Origin: Wujia chipingensis | GTDB lineage: Bacteria; Bacillota; Clostridia; Lachnospirales; Lachnospiraceae | Length of the DNA stretch: 64,000 bases | NCBI RefSeq assembly: GCF_014337155.1 | Contig: NZ_CP060632.1 | Location: 639,001-703,000 of the forward strand | Direction of reading: 5' to 3' | Part shown: positions 1-7,963 of the stretch, in pieces | Position numbering within the stretch: position 1 is the stretch's first letter | Layout of the letters: each line of letters opens with the position of its first letter | The notes under the pieces: model-generated | What the model saw: the letters and a program-made list of their open reading frames with translations, nothing else | Database searches by the model: none | Told to the model about the DNA's origin: nothing | Position numbers and translations under genes: made by a program

Positions 1-421
1 GTATGAACAGGACGACCTTGGAACCGATATTCATAACACTGTATAAAAAAGCAGTGTCATTTTCTGCATAGAAGTCAGGATTTAGTTTTGTAAACAGGAA
101 AGTAAAGATGGCTTCTCCAAGTGATGCAAGGATCTGGAACAGCAGTACCACATATAGCTTTGCTTTCAGACTGCTTGTGAAAAATAAGCAGAGGATAAAC
201 GTTGTACCCAGACTGATAAGCGTTGCGGTAATTTCTGATTGTATGGTAGGGAAATGGCTGTTTAATACTTCACATCCATACAGACAGCATTCGCAACCGA
301 CAAGGACACAAAGATATAGTGGGGCATAACGTTTCTTGAAATGATGTAATGTGTTCATCAGAAATGTAGTTAAGATGAACATATCAAAAAGATATGTAAG
401 TATCGTAAGTGCGTACTGCAT
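1..421 (-). CDS. Partial AgrC-like sensor kinase, N-terminal membrane domain
   Basis: Reading the minus strand from an ATG at 421 gives 140 open codons that run off the left edge, beginning MQYALTILTYLF. The visible part is almost entirely hydrophobic, with about five candidate membrane helices (near residues 2-22, 33-52, 62-82, 86-110 and 125 onward), as in the sensor domain of AgrC-type peptide-sensing kinases. It starts one base after the stop of the AgrA-like gene, so it is the third gene of an agrB-agrA-agrC operon. The kinase domain lies outside the window, so the assignment rests on topology and neighbours. The order B-A-C differs from the staphylococcal B-D-C-A order. A different membrane protein cannot be excluded. 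Confidence 0.7.
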   Translation of the reverse strand, partial: MQYALTILTYLFDMFILTTFLMNTLHHFKKRYAPLYLCVLVGCECCLYGCEVLNSHFPTIQSEITATLISLGTTFILCLFFTSSLKAKLYVVLLFQILASLGEAIFTFLFTKLNPDFYAENDTAFLYSVMNIGSKVVLFI

Positions 422-422
422 A

Positions 423-1187
423 TTAGACTCCTTGGTGTGTATAAAAATCCGAGTGCATGGCAACCACCTGATTCAGATAGCGGTCCGTGATCAGTTTCCG
501 GTTCCGCCTGCTCATGGAGACGGTGGCACCGTTGTCAAAAATAATCGAGCAATCCTTCAGATAGTGAATATGGGAAAGATTGACAAGAACTGTGCGGGAA
601 CACATCATAAACATCGTTTCATCCAGCATGGAACTCCAGGTAGTGATTGTCCCTTTCGCAGGAATCGTATCCTCCCGCATATGAAAGCATAATTCTTTGG
701 ACTTCGCATTTTTCACTTTGATGTAATAGACATCTTTTAAGTTCAATGTATATTCCCGGTCATAGCCATCTACAACGGAAATCAACGATAGATTTTTCGT
801 GTACTCTTCGAGGATATCTGATATCAGCTGCTTCATCTCGACTTCCTGGACTGGCTTTTGAAGGAAGTGGTAGGGGTGGACGGCGAAGCTGTCCTGCATA
901 TATTTTGGATAGTTGCTGACAAAGACAATCATTACATGATGGTCGAAATTTCTCTTGATTACATCTGCAAGCGTGATTCCGCTTCCATCCGGCATCTCGA
1001 TATCCAGAAAGAGCAACTGATAGGGCGCTCCTGTGGATTCCCGGTAGCGAGTCAGAAGTGCCTGTGCACTTGTATAAGTATCAATGTGCAGATCAATATT
1101 GAATTGGAAAGAGCATATATCTAAAAGATGACATAATGGCTTGAATTCTTTTGCGTCATCATCGCAGATGGCTATGTTCAGTGTCAT
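423..1187 (-). CDS. AgrA-like LytTR response regulator
   Basis: This 254-residue protein has a receiver domain (about 1-120) with the acidic cluster D9-D10-D11, phospho-acceptor D62 in LFLDIEMPDGSG and K111 in HFLQKPV. A C-terminal LytTR DNA-binding domain (about 135-240) follows. It belongs to the AgrA/VirR class that binds pairs of 9-bp direct repeats. The ATG follows directly on the agrB stop codon, and its ribosome binding site (a G-rich run ending GGAAAATAA) lies in the end of agrB. It is predicted to be phosphorylated by the adjacent partial kinase and to act at the divergent promoter region near 1818-1952, which carries LytTR-type repeats. Confidence 0.9.
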   Translation of the reverse strand: MTLNIAICDDDAKEFKPLCHLLDICSFQFNIDLHIDTYTSAQALLTRYRESTGAPYQLLFLDIEMPDGSGITLADVIKRNFDHHVMIVFVSNYPKYMQDSFAVHPYHFLQKPVQEVEMKQLISDILEEYTKNLSLISVVDGYDREYTLNLKDVYYIKVKNAKSKELCFHMREDTIPAKGTITTWSSMLDETMFMMCSRTVLVNLSHIHYLKDCSIIFDNGATVSMSRRNRKLITDRYLNQVVAMHSDFYTHQGV

Positions 1188-1793
1188 TTATTTTCCCCCC
1201 CTTGAAACATGTAATGTCCTATGATTCAAGCAAAGTGCGATACATTGATTGATAAGAACTATGCACATGCAAATCAATATCATATGATAATAGAGTTGCT
1301 GTTTCCATGATAGCATGAGGACCGCAAATGCGTAAATAAAGAATAACAGAAAAAATAATATTTTTTTGATTTTTGTTCTTTCGTCAGTGGTGTAGTGCTT
1401 GTATGTAGTTTCAACCGGAGCCAGAACCCAGATTATAAGAGTAAGCAGGCTGATAAGAAGAATATAGAGTCCAGGCATAATCAAATATGGTAACCGAGAT
1501 AAAAATAGAGTCAGAAAATAAATGGAATAAGAAAGCAGGAAGCAGGAGTAAGGACTTTTTGCATGGGCGCCGCCTGCCAGCATGCGTACCGGAACCAGAA
1601 TTATAATATATACAAGCGACGGGAGAAAAAGACCAAGGAGTCCCCCAATCAATAGCAGACTGCAATTAAACAAAATCAGATCGAGTGAAAAATCAAGGCA
1701 ATAGAAATATATGCCCTCCTTTTGCGGTTCTATAATTTCGTTTGTTACAAGTGTATCAGTTATCTTCTTACTTATTTTTTTAGAGAGTATCAT
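1188..1793 (-). CDS. AgrB-like autoinducer-peptide processing protease
   Basis: The 201-residue membrane protein carries the catalytic pair of AgrB cysteine proteases: His and Cys seven residues apart in GGAHAKSPYSC, matching the H77/C84 spacing of staphylococcal AgrB. Several hydrophobic segments follow. The reading frame stays open to 1892, but the start is placed at 1793 (MILSKKISKKITD) because AAGGA lies 8 bases upstream and the N-terminus then looks like AgrB; the longer form would begin inside the palindrome. AgrB normally trims and cyclises an AgrD precursor, yet no agrD-like frame is visible in the operon, which has no gap between agrB and agrA. The substrate is therefore unknown. Confidence 0.88.
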   Translation of the reverse strand: MILSKKISKKITDTLVTNEIIEPQKEGIYFYCLDFSLDLILFNCSLLLIGGLLGLFLPSLVYIIILVPVRMLAGGAHAKSPYSCFLLSYSIYFLTLFLSRLPYLIMPGLYILLISLLTLIIWVLAPVETTYKHYTTDERTKIKKILFFLLFFIYAFAVLMLSWKQQLYYHMILICMCIVLINQCIALCLNHRTLHVSRGGK

Positions 1794-1817
1794 TTCATGT
1801 ATCCTTTCATTTTTTAC

Positions 1818-1952
1818 AGTATAGCAGAGAATGTCGGACGGATAGAAAAAGGGATACGAACGGTCAAAAATAAGGGATGAACGAACATTCATCCCTTATT
1901 TTTGACCGTTCGTAGCAGATTTCAACAGAAAATCATAAAAGCGTGTTATAGT
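1818..1952. promoter_or_regulatory. Divergent promoters around a 27-bp perfect palindrome with LytTR repeats
   Basis: A perfect palindrome has arms 1855-1881 and 1888-1914 with a 6-base centre (CGAACA). Two extended -10 boxes flank it almost symmetrically: TGC-TATACT for the minus strand (-10 at 1818-1823, 31 bases from the palindrome edge) and TGT-TATAGT for the plus strand (1947-1952, 32 bases from the edge). Neither has a good -35. On the plus strand, 9-bp repeats AACATTCAT (1884-1892) and ACCGTTCGT (1905-1913) are 12 bp apart. On the minus strand TTCGTTCAT (1885-1877) and ACCGTTCGT (1864-1856) have the same spacing. These fit the known LytTR consensus [TA][AC][CA]GTTN[AG][TG] in 8-9 of 9 positions. 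Predicted start points lie outside the palindrome, so it acts as DNA, not as an RNA hairpin. Confidence 0.75.
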
Positions 1953-1995
1953 GCGATTACCATATTGATGGAAAACAGAAGAGAAGGAGGGGCTT

Positions 1996-2454
1996 ATGAG
2001 AAAAGGAAAAATGAAAAATTCAATTGTAACAATAGCGATGGCAATGATGCTGTCTGTAACAGCCGTAGTGGGATTTGGAACGAATGCAAAAGCAGCGGCA
2101 GGTAATACAGGTAATAAACAGTATTCGTATAGTAATATAGATCCTATAGGAAGTTGTGAATGGAGAACTAAAAATAATGCTACTAAAGTTTATGTATATC
2201 CAACTGCAGGACCTAAGATATATTATGAGGCTAATGGAAGAAAAAAGAACAGCATTACAGGTCAGTATGAAAAATTTGCAGGGTCATATTCCTATGCAAT
2301 TCCAACAGGAACACAGGGAAGCATTACAAATTGGATAAATGAAAAGGGAGGGACAGAGGCCAGATTGGTAATGTCAAGAATTTCATATTCGCGACTTGAC
2401 ACTAGTGGAGTATGGAGCCCGGATTCAACAAGGAATTACACTATTTTTGGCTAG
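1996..2454 (+). CDS. Small secreted protein, first gene of the agr-linked exporter operon
   Basis: A 152-residue protein with a clear signal peptide: basic start MRKGKMKNS, hydrophobic core (about 9-28) and a likely cleavage site near TNAKA-AAG (about residue 33). The mature part of about 118 residues is rich in Tyr, Ser, Thr and basic residues and has one Cys (about 54). A very good ribosome binding site (AGGAGG) lies just upstream of 1996. I do not recognise the family with certainty; DUF2712-like or lactococcin-972-like secreted proteins are possible comparisons by size and context only. Its promoter mirrors that of the agr operon, and the following genes encode membrane-anchored proteins and an ABC exporter, so an exported peptide, toxin or signal is plausible. 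Confidence 0.8.
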   Translation: MRKGKMKNSIVTIAMAMMLSVTAVVGFGTNAKAAAGNTGNKQYSYSNIDPIGSCEWRTKNNATKVYVYPTAGPKIYYEANGRKKNSITGQYEKFAGSYSYAIPTGTQGSITNWINEKGGTEARLVMSRISYSRLDTSGVWSPDSTRNYTIFG

Positions 2455-2469
2455 AAGAAAGATAGAAAA

Positions 2470-2501
2470 TAGGGGGAAACTAGGTGAATTGTTTCCTCCT
2501 A
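2470..2501 (+). terminator. Hairpin after the secreted-protein gene (partial terminator or stabiliser)
   Basis: An 11-bp inverted repeat (TAGGGGGAAAC / GTTTCCTCCTA, one G-U pair) with a 10-base loop lies 16 bases after the stop codon of the secreted-protein gene. There is no T run after it, so it is more likely an mRNA-stabilising or attenuating hairpin that favours the first gene than a full terminator. Confidence 0.45.
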
Positions 2502-2521
2502 TAAAAGGAATGTGAGGAAGT

Positions 2522-3415
2522 ATGAAAAATCGCAAAAAGTTAATAAGTGGATGCTTGCTTGGCATTGTTGGAATTGCGTGTTTACGATACATTGTGAAAA
2601 ATGAAAAAGATAAGAAGTATCCGGTTGAGAGATATTGGGATGAACAAGAAGAAAAGCAACAGAATACATCTGGGGATGATACACAAACAGATTGTGATGC
2701 TGAGGAAAAAGATGTGACACATAGTGTGACTATTGATAATATAACATATGAGTTTGTAGATTGCGATATGATTGAAGATACAGAAATAGAAATGCAGACA
2801 CGTTATCCGGCAGAGTTTTTTATTGACAGTGCACTTCCTGATGCAAATTATCAGACGGATCTGTTATGGGATTATGAGAAAATGTATGAGGAAATCCCTG
2901 AATTGGAGGATATAAAAGAAATTGTATTAAATCCCTATAATTATACAGAGGAAGAATATAATGCGTTGACAGATCCATATGCAAGACAGGATGCAGGTGA
3001 TAAATATCGGATAGAAGGACATCCAAAATCCAGATATTATTTTGTGAAAATGCGTATAGAAAATGAATCGGTCGAATCAAGAGAAATTGTTTTAAGCGAT
3101 TTATATTTGATTCAAACAAATAGAGCGAAAAGCTATGCTGTGACGACTGATAATATAATATATTTTGATAAAACGCAATATGTAGAAAATCCAGATCGAC
3201 TCAGTTGGTTTACATGGTATACAATGAAACCGAAAGAGGTATTGGAATGTGTCATTGGATATGAGATAGATGAACATTCCTTATATGATTTACATGAAGA
3301 AAGACTCATGTATATAGGAACTATTAGTGTGGAAATGTTGGATTCGTGGGTAAATCCGGTATTATCCAAGACGGTTGTGCCATTGTATGATCTTATGGGG
3401 AATGAGTCAGAATAG
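2522..3415 (+). CDS. Membrane-anchored extracellular protein of unknown function
   Basis: A 297-residue protein with a short basic start and one hydrophobic helix (about 7-25), followed by a Glu/Asp/Gln-rich linker and a folded domain of about 220 residues. The second half (YYFVKMRIENESVESREIVL and the downstream strands) resembles extracellular Ig-like DUF4352/DUF5027-type domains in style, but this is an impression, not a match. The downstream gene has the same plan, so the two may be related. Ribosome binding site GAGGA precedes the ATG. It is the second gene of the agr-linked operon; roles in immunity, surface binding or transporter assistance are all possible. Confidence 0.75.
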   Translation: MKNRKKLISGCLLGIVGIACLRYIVKNEKDKKYPVERYWDEQEEKQQNTSGDDTQTDCDAEEKDVTHSVTIDNITYEFVDCDMIEDTEIEMQTRYPAEFFIDSALPDANYQTDLLWDYEKMYEEIPELEDIKEIVLNPYNYTEEEYNALTDPYARQDAGDKYRIEGHPKSRYYFVKMRIENESVESREIVLSDLYLIQTNRAKSYAVTTDNIIYFDKTQYVENPDRLSWFTWYTMKPKEVLECVIGYEIDEHSLYDLHEERLMYIGTISVEMLDSWVNPVLSKTVVPLYDLMGNESE

Positions 3416-3444
3416 ATATAAGCAACAGTGAGGAGCGTGTGCAT

Positions 3445-4023
3445 ATGAAAAATCAGATAACCGTGTTCCTGATTATGTTTGGACTCTTGCTATGGGTAAT
3501 CCAAGTTGTGAACCTGAATCGTGGGAAGGAAAACAATGTAATGTATGTGGAACAGGGACAGGAATTTTATTATGGAGGGCTTGCAATTCAGGCGGATGAG
3601 TTTCTGCTATTGGATTCGGATGAATATGGTACTTATTTTGGTATGGAGAATGATGTGGCAGATAGTGAGAAGGCTGTCTGTGTGCGATTAATGGTTCGAA
3701 ATGATTCGGATGAAGCGATATCCTGGGACGATATATTTTCCGTGATAGGAGAAGGATTTGTCTGCAGGGGGTGGGGAAGTGCTTATAATCCGTATATGGG
3801 GGCTAAATTGAATAAATTTTATGGTGAACAGCTAGATACGGGAAAGAAACAGGATATTTGGATTGCAACTACGATGTCCCGTGCCTGCTTTCGTGAGAAA
3901 ACATGGGAGAATCTTTCAGACATGGAGTTTGAATATGTGGTGTCGCTGTATCCGGATGCCGTACGCATCCGGTTAAAAACAGGGGGAATTATGGAGGAGC
4001 GAGCCTATGAAACCAGTGATTAA
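3445..4023 (+). CDS. Second membrane-anchored extracellular protein of the exporter operon
   Basis: A 192-residue protein with an N-terminal membrane helix (ITVFLIMFGLLLWVIQVV) and an extracellular beta-rich domain containing the strand pattern VCVRLMVRNDSDEAISWDD typical of Ig-like DUF4352-style domains. The ATG at 3445 is preferred over a GTG at 3439 because GAGGAG lies 9 bases upstream. Its 3' end overlaps the permease gene by 17 bases and contains that gene's ribosome binding site, so the two are translationally coupled. Function unknown; by context it is an accessory of the ABC exporter. Confidence 0.75.
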   Translation: MKNQITVFLIMFGLLLWVIQVVNLNRGKENNVMYVEQGQEFYYGGLAIQADEFLLLDSDEYGTYFGMENDVADSEKAVCVRLMVRNDSDEAISWDDIFSVIGEGFVCRGWGSAYNPYMGAKLNKFYGEQLDTGKKQDIWIATTMSRACFREKTWENLSDMEFEYVVSLYPDAVRIRLKTGGIMEERAYETSD

Positions 4024-4804
4024 ATTTGAGTTTTACAGAGCTTTTCGGTCGGTTGGATTTTATGTGGCATTGCTGTTAGGAACGGCTCTAGCAATTGGCG
4101 ATATCGTACTCTTTCATAATGCATTTCGGGATACGATAGATACAAAAGTTGTGATGCAGACATGGATTGGGACAGATTATCAGTTCGTGACGAACAGTCT
4201 GTTTTATGCGCTGCTTCCGATTCTGGCAGCATTACCATATGCGGGAACTTATTATGAAGACATCAAAACAGGTTATCTGAAGAATATTTTACTGCACACT
4301 TCCAGACGTGGGTACTATATGGCAAAATCATTTGTTGTGTTTGTGATGGCAGCAATCACTGTGATGATTCCGTTGTTGTTAGATTTGATGGCGGTTATGA
4401 CAATATATCCACTTCGTATGCCGGAACGACTGGAATTTCTGTCGGCTGGAATTCTGGATGTGAATTTGTTTTCCGGACTGTATGAGACAAACGGTGCATT
4501 GTATGCATTGGCATTTATCCTTTTAGATGGTTTGTTTGCAGGACTTCTGGCACTTGTTTCTGTATGTGTGGCAGAACGGGTCGAGAGTATGTTTAGTGCG
4601 ATTGTAATTCCTTTTGCTTTCTATATCATGTGGAGCACTGTTATGATGGAAAACAATGATGGCAGATTTTCTGTGATGGAGATGCTAAATCCGCGACAAT
4701 CGGTTGTTTTCAGCAGGCTGCAGGTCGTGCTTATGGCAGTCGGTGGAACGCTGGTTATTATACTCTGGCTGTTCTTAAAGGGAAGGAGAAAAGACGTGTT
4801 ATGA
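4007..4804 (+). CDS. ABC-2 type permease (first subunit)
   Basis: A 265-residue protein with about six hydrophobic segments (near residues 15-35, 60-80, 100-125, 160-185, 195-215, 235-255) and no ATPase motifs, the layout of an ABC-2 export permease. The ribosome binding site GGAGGAGC lies inside the previous gene. Its stop overlaps the ATPase start (ATGA). With the other permease at 5451-6284 it would form a heterodimeric channel driven by the ATPase between them. Such exporters near small secreted proteins often provide export or self-protection; no residue pattern here decides between these. Confidence 0.85.
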   Translation: MKPVIKFEFYRAFRSVGFYVALLLGTALAIGDIVLFHNAFRDTIDTKVVMQTWIGTDYQFVTNSLFYALLPILAALPYAGTYYEDIKTGYLKNILLHTSRRGYYMAKSFVVFVMAAITVMIPLLLDLMAVMTIYPLRMPERLEFLSAGILDVNLFSGLYETNGALYALAFILLDGLFAGLLALVSVCVAERVESMFSAIVIPFAFYIMWSTVMMENNDGRFSVMEMLNPRQSVVFSRLQVVLMAVGGTLVIILWLFLKGRRKDVL

Positions 4805-5454
4805 TAGAGGTTGAATTAAAAAATATATCGAAGACAATACATAAAACACCGATTTTGCATGATATCAATCTGAAATTCCATTCGGGAGCGATTTATGGTC
4901 TGAAAGGAAAAAATGGATGTGGAAAAACCATGCTTATGCGAACTATTTGCGGATTGATGATACCAAGCGCAGGAACGGTCAGTATCAATGGGAAAGTACT
5001 TATGAAGGATATCGAGTTTCCGGAAAGCATTGGGGCGTTGATTGAGAATCCGGCATTTCTGCCGCAATATACAGGATATAAGAATCTGTGTATGCTGGCA
5101 TCGCTTCGCAGTGATATAGACAAAGAGGCTGTGGCGGAAGCTATGCGGCGGGTGCAGCTTGATCCGGAGGATAAGCGTGTATATCGGAAATATTCGCTCG
5201 GAATGAAACAGAAGCTTGGAATCGCAAATGCAATTATGGGAGAGCCGGATATTATTGTATTAGATGAACCAATCAATGCGCTGGATGAAGCAAGCGTGGA
5301 GCAGGTAAAGAAAGTGCTGGTGGATTTGCGGGAACGGGATCATCTGATTATCATTGCCTGTCATGATCGGGAAGAACTGGAGTATCTGAGTGATGAGATC
5401 ATTGAGATCAAGGACGGTACAGTTGTGTGTAAGCAGAAGGAGGGAGTGGCATGA
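4801..5454 (+). CDS. ABC transporter ATP-binding protein
   Basis: A 217-residue single nucleotide-binding domain. Walker A is GKNGCGKT (36-43), the signature is YSLGMKQKLGIA, Walker B is IIVLDEPINALD and the H-loop His is in IIACHDRE, so all catalytic elements are present. The short length and LGMKQKL signature are typical of ATPases working with ABC-2 permeases. It overlaps both flanking permease genes by four bases (ATGA), which indicates tight coupling and a permease-ATPase-permease complex. Confidence 0.93.
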   Translation: MIEVELKNISKTIHKTPILHDINLKFHSGAIYGLKGKNGCGKTMLMRTICGLMIPSAGTVSINGKVLMKDIEFPESIGALIENPAFLPQYTGYKNLCMLASLRSDIDKEAVAEAMRRVQLDPEDKRVYRKYSLGMKQKLGIANAIMGEPDIIVLDEPINALDEASVEQVKKVLVDLRERDHLIIIACHDREELEYLSDEIIEIKDGTVVCKQKEGVA

Positions 5455-6284
5455 GAACAGCAAAGATGTTCTGGCGGGATATGTGTCTTGGGACGTTCCG
5501 GCATGGTGCCCGATTTCTGATCATCCCTCTTGTTGTCGTGCTGATGACTGCCGGTTTTGCGGAATATGCTGCAAACCTATACGATGCGGGGACGATTGCC
5601 GGAAGTGGAACAGCAGCAGATTATTATCTGTGTGTTATGCAGGGAATGTATATCTATAAATTCAGTCCCGATTCGACGTTCGTGATTCCGATTTCGTGGT
5701 TTATGCTTCACATCGGGCTGGCATATCTGACTGCATATTATCCATGTAAGGATTATAATGAGTATGGAGCGATTGTGATTCCGGCAGGCGGCTCCCGCAT
5801 TCGTTGGTGGATTGCGAAGATGTTCTGGTGCCTGATGACAGTTTTTCTATACTATATTGGAATTGCCATAACCTGCGCGATCAGTGCCTGTGTGCATGGT
5901 GCAAAGCTAAGTGTGGATTTTTCAGTGGATCTGTTGGAACATTTGTATGGAGATTCTATGAATTATGTCAGCCAGTCCGATATGATTCTGATTTCCGTTT
6001 TGCTGCCATTTGCCATATCTGTGCTGATGACAGAAGTACAGATGCTTTTCAGTTTTTTGTTTACACCCGTTATAAGCTTTGCTGCAACGTGTGGGGTCTA
6101 TATTCTGTCTGCTTATTATACCTGTTGGTGGCTGCCGGGAAGTTATACGATGTGGCAGAGAAGTTCCTATATCAATTATGAAGGCGTAAAACCGATGAGT
6201 GGATTCGTGATAGCTGTATTCGGGTTACTTTGTGTGATTGTATGTGGAACCTTATATTTTCAAGATAAGGATGTACTGGATTAA
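5451..6284 (+). CDS. ABC-2 type permease (second subunit)
   Basis: A 277-residue protein with about six hydrophobic segments, including FLIIPLVVVLMTAGF near the start and FVIAVFGLLCVIVCGTLYF near the end. It is the last gene of the secreted-protein/exporter operon and is followed by a bidirectional terminator. Its sequence differs from the first permease, which points to a heterodimeric exporter. The substrate is not evident. Confidence 0.85.
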   Translation: MRTAKMFWRDMCLGTFRHGARFLIIPLVVVLMTAGFAEYAANLYDAGTIAGSGTAADYYLCVMQGMYIYKFSPDSTFVIPISWFMLHIGLAYLTAYYPCKDYNEYGAIVIPAGGSRIRWWIAKMFWCLMTVFLYYIGIAITCAISACVHGAKLSVDFSVDLLEHLYGDSMNYVSQSDMILISVLLPFAISVLMTEVQMLFSFLFTPVISFAATCGVYILSAYYTCWWLPGSYTMWQRSSYINYEGVKPMSGFVIAVFGLLCVIVCGTLYFQDKDVLD

Positions 6285-6290
6285 ATAAAA

Positions 6291-6325
6291 ACAGGGATTA
6301 CCCTTTTGAGGTAGTCCCTGTCTTT
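6291..6325. terminator. Bidirectional terminator between exporter operon and gltX
   Basis: Stem CAGGGATTAC / GTAGTCCCTG with a 9-base loop, T-rich on the plus side and A-rich upstream, so it can serve both converging operons. Confidence 0.8.
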
Positions 6326-6341
6326 CTGTCTTTCAAAGAAA

Positions 6342-7796
6342 TTATGCATTCTCCAGTTTCGCAATCGCAGCCTCAATTCTTGCCAGTGTCTCGTCCTTGC
6401 CGAGGATACTCATAAGCTCGGTTGCACCGCCCGGTGTTGCCTGCTTGCCGGATACAGCGGTACGAAGCGGCCACATGACGAAGCCGGTCTTGTACTCGTG
6501 CTCTTTACCGAATGCGGAAAGAGCTGCGAACAGGCTGTCATTGTCGAACGATTCCTGTGCCTCAAGAACCGGAAGAACTTCTTTTAATAACTGCAGTGAA
6601 TTCTCTGCGTTTGTCTTCATCTTCTTGTGTGTATACATTGCGATATCGTATTCCGGTACGGCTGCTAAGAAATCAATCTGCTCCTTGATATCCGGGAATA
6701 CTTCGATTCTTGTCTTTACCATAGCGGCGATCTTCTTCGCATCCATCTTGTCGCCAACGACTTCCCGGATGTAAGGAAGTGCCATCTCGTAGAACTTCTC
6801 ATCGTCCATTGCCTTGATGTACTCGCCGTTCATCCATTTGAGCTTCGTCATATCTAAAACTGCCGGAGACTTGGAGATATTGTGGTAGTCAAATGCTTCT
6901 ATAAGCTCCTGCAAAGAGAAGATTTCACGGTTATCCTCCGGGCTCCAGCCGAGCAATGCGACGAAGTTGATGATCGCTTCGGTCAAAAATCCCTGCTCCA
7001 ACAGATCCTCGAAGGAAGAGTGACCACTACGCTTGGAGAGCTTCTGGTGATCTTCGTTCGTGATCAGTGGACAGTGGATATAGGTTGGAACCTCCCATCC
7101 AAATGCCTCGTAGAGACGGTTGTACTTTGGAGAGGAAGATAAATATTCATTTCCGCGGACAACATGTGTGATGTTCATCAGATGGTCGTCCACAACATTT
7201 GCGAAGTTGTAGGTCGGGAAACCGTCGGACTTGATCAGGATCATATCGTCAAGCTCGATGTTCGGAACCGTGATGTCACCGTACAGCTCGTCAGAGAATG
7301 TCGTTGTGCCTTCTTCCGGATTATTCTGACGGATAACATATGGCTTGCCAGCCGCAAGGTTTGCCTCAACCTCTTCTTTGGAAAGGTGTAAGCAGTGCTT
7401 GTCGTAACGGGAGATGGTCTTTCCCTCGAATTCTGTGACAAGTGTCTTCAGACGGCACTCATCGCAGAAGCAGTAGTATGCCTCACCCTTGTCGATCAGC
7501 TTCTTTGCGTATTCTAAGTAGATGCCCTGCTTCTGACGCTCACTCTGGATGTATGGACCGACGCCGCCGTCCTTGTCCGGCCCTTCGTCGTGCTCAAGTC
7601 CTGTTTCCTTCAGGGTACGGTAGATGATATCGACAGCGCCCTCTACCTCACGCTCCTGATCCGTATCCTCGATACGCAAAATAAAATCGCCACCCTCATG
7701 TTTTGCAATCAGGTATGCGTATAAAGCAGTTCTCAAATTTCCTACATGCATCCGGCCGGTCGGGCTCGGTGCAAATCTTGTTCTAATCTTTGCCAT
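6342..7796 (-). CDS. gltX: Glutamyl-tRNA synthetase
   Basis: A 484-residue class I synthetase that charges tRNA with glutamate. It has the HIGH-region motif [12 protein letters not shown] near the start, a Cys cluster YCFCDEC (about 108-114) and the KMSKS-type loop KLSKRSG. The length matches bacterial GltX. AGGAGG lies 13 bases before the ATG. A clear promoter at 7840-7868 shows it is transcribed alone. Whether it is discriminating or also charges tRNA-Gln cannot be told here; no gatCAB is in the window. Confidence 0.97.
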   Translation of the reverse strand: MAKIRTRFAPSPTGRMHVGNLRTALYAYLIAKHEGGDFILRIEDTDQEREVEGAVDIIYRTLKETGLEHDEGPDKDGGVGPYIQSERQKQGIYLEYAKKLIDKGEAYYCFCDECRLKTLVTEFEGKTISRYDKHCLHLSKEEVEANLAAGKPYVIRQNNPEEGTTTFSDELYGDITVPNIELDDMILIKSDGFPTYNFANVVDDHLMNITHVVRGNEYLSSSPKYNRLYEAFGWEVPTYIHCPLITNEDHQKLSKRSGHSSFEDLLEQGFLTEAIINFVALLGWSPEDNREIFSLQELIEAFDYHNISKSPAVLDMTKLKWMNGEYIKAMDDEKFYEMALPYIREVVGDKMDAKKIAAMVKTRIEVFPDIKEQIDFLAAVPEYDIAMYTHKKMKTNAENSLQLLKEVLPVLEAQESFDNDSLFAALSAFGKEHEYKTGFVMWPLRTAVSGKQATPGGATELMSILGKDETLARIEAAIAKLENA

Positions 7797-7839
7797 TTTA
7801 ATATGATAGCCTCCTGTATAACAGATAAATTCTTAGGAA

Positions 7840-7868
7840 ATTATAACAAAGGAAAAATCATTTTACAA
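7840..7868 (-). promoter_or_regulatory. gltX promoter
   Basis: On the minus strand TTGTAA, a 17-bp spacer and TATAAT, about 45 bases upstream of the gltX ATG. Confidence 0.75.
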
Positions 7869-7875
7869 CATATTG

Positions 7876-7904
7876 TTGATTATTGAATTTATTTTTAGTA
7901 TACT
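7876..7904 (+). promoter_or_regulatory. Promoter of the acidic membrane protein gene
   Basis: TTGATT, a 17-bp spacer and TATACT, back to back with the gltX promoter. An in-frame ATG at 7883 lies inside this promoter, which supports the later start at 7964. Confidence 0.75.
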
Positions 7905-7963
7905 ACAAAAGGATTGTTCTCATTTTTGGGAGTGGTTATTTTTTAAGAAAGCTGGGAAATGAT

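Noticed and set aside
1811-1885. A 24-codon minus-strand frame (MFVHPLFLTVRIPFS) upstream of agrB as a candidate agrD
   Set aside because: It starts inside the palindrome upstream of the predicted transcription start, and lacks the amphipathic start and acidic tail of AgrD.
1855-1914. The 27-bp palindrome as a Rho-independent terminator
   Set aside because: It lies between divergent genes and upstream of both predicted start points; a DNA operator explains the symmetry better.
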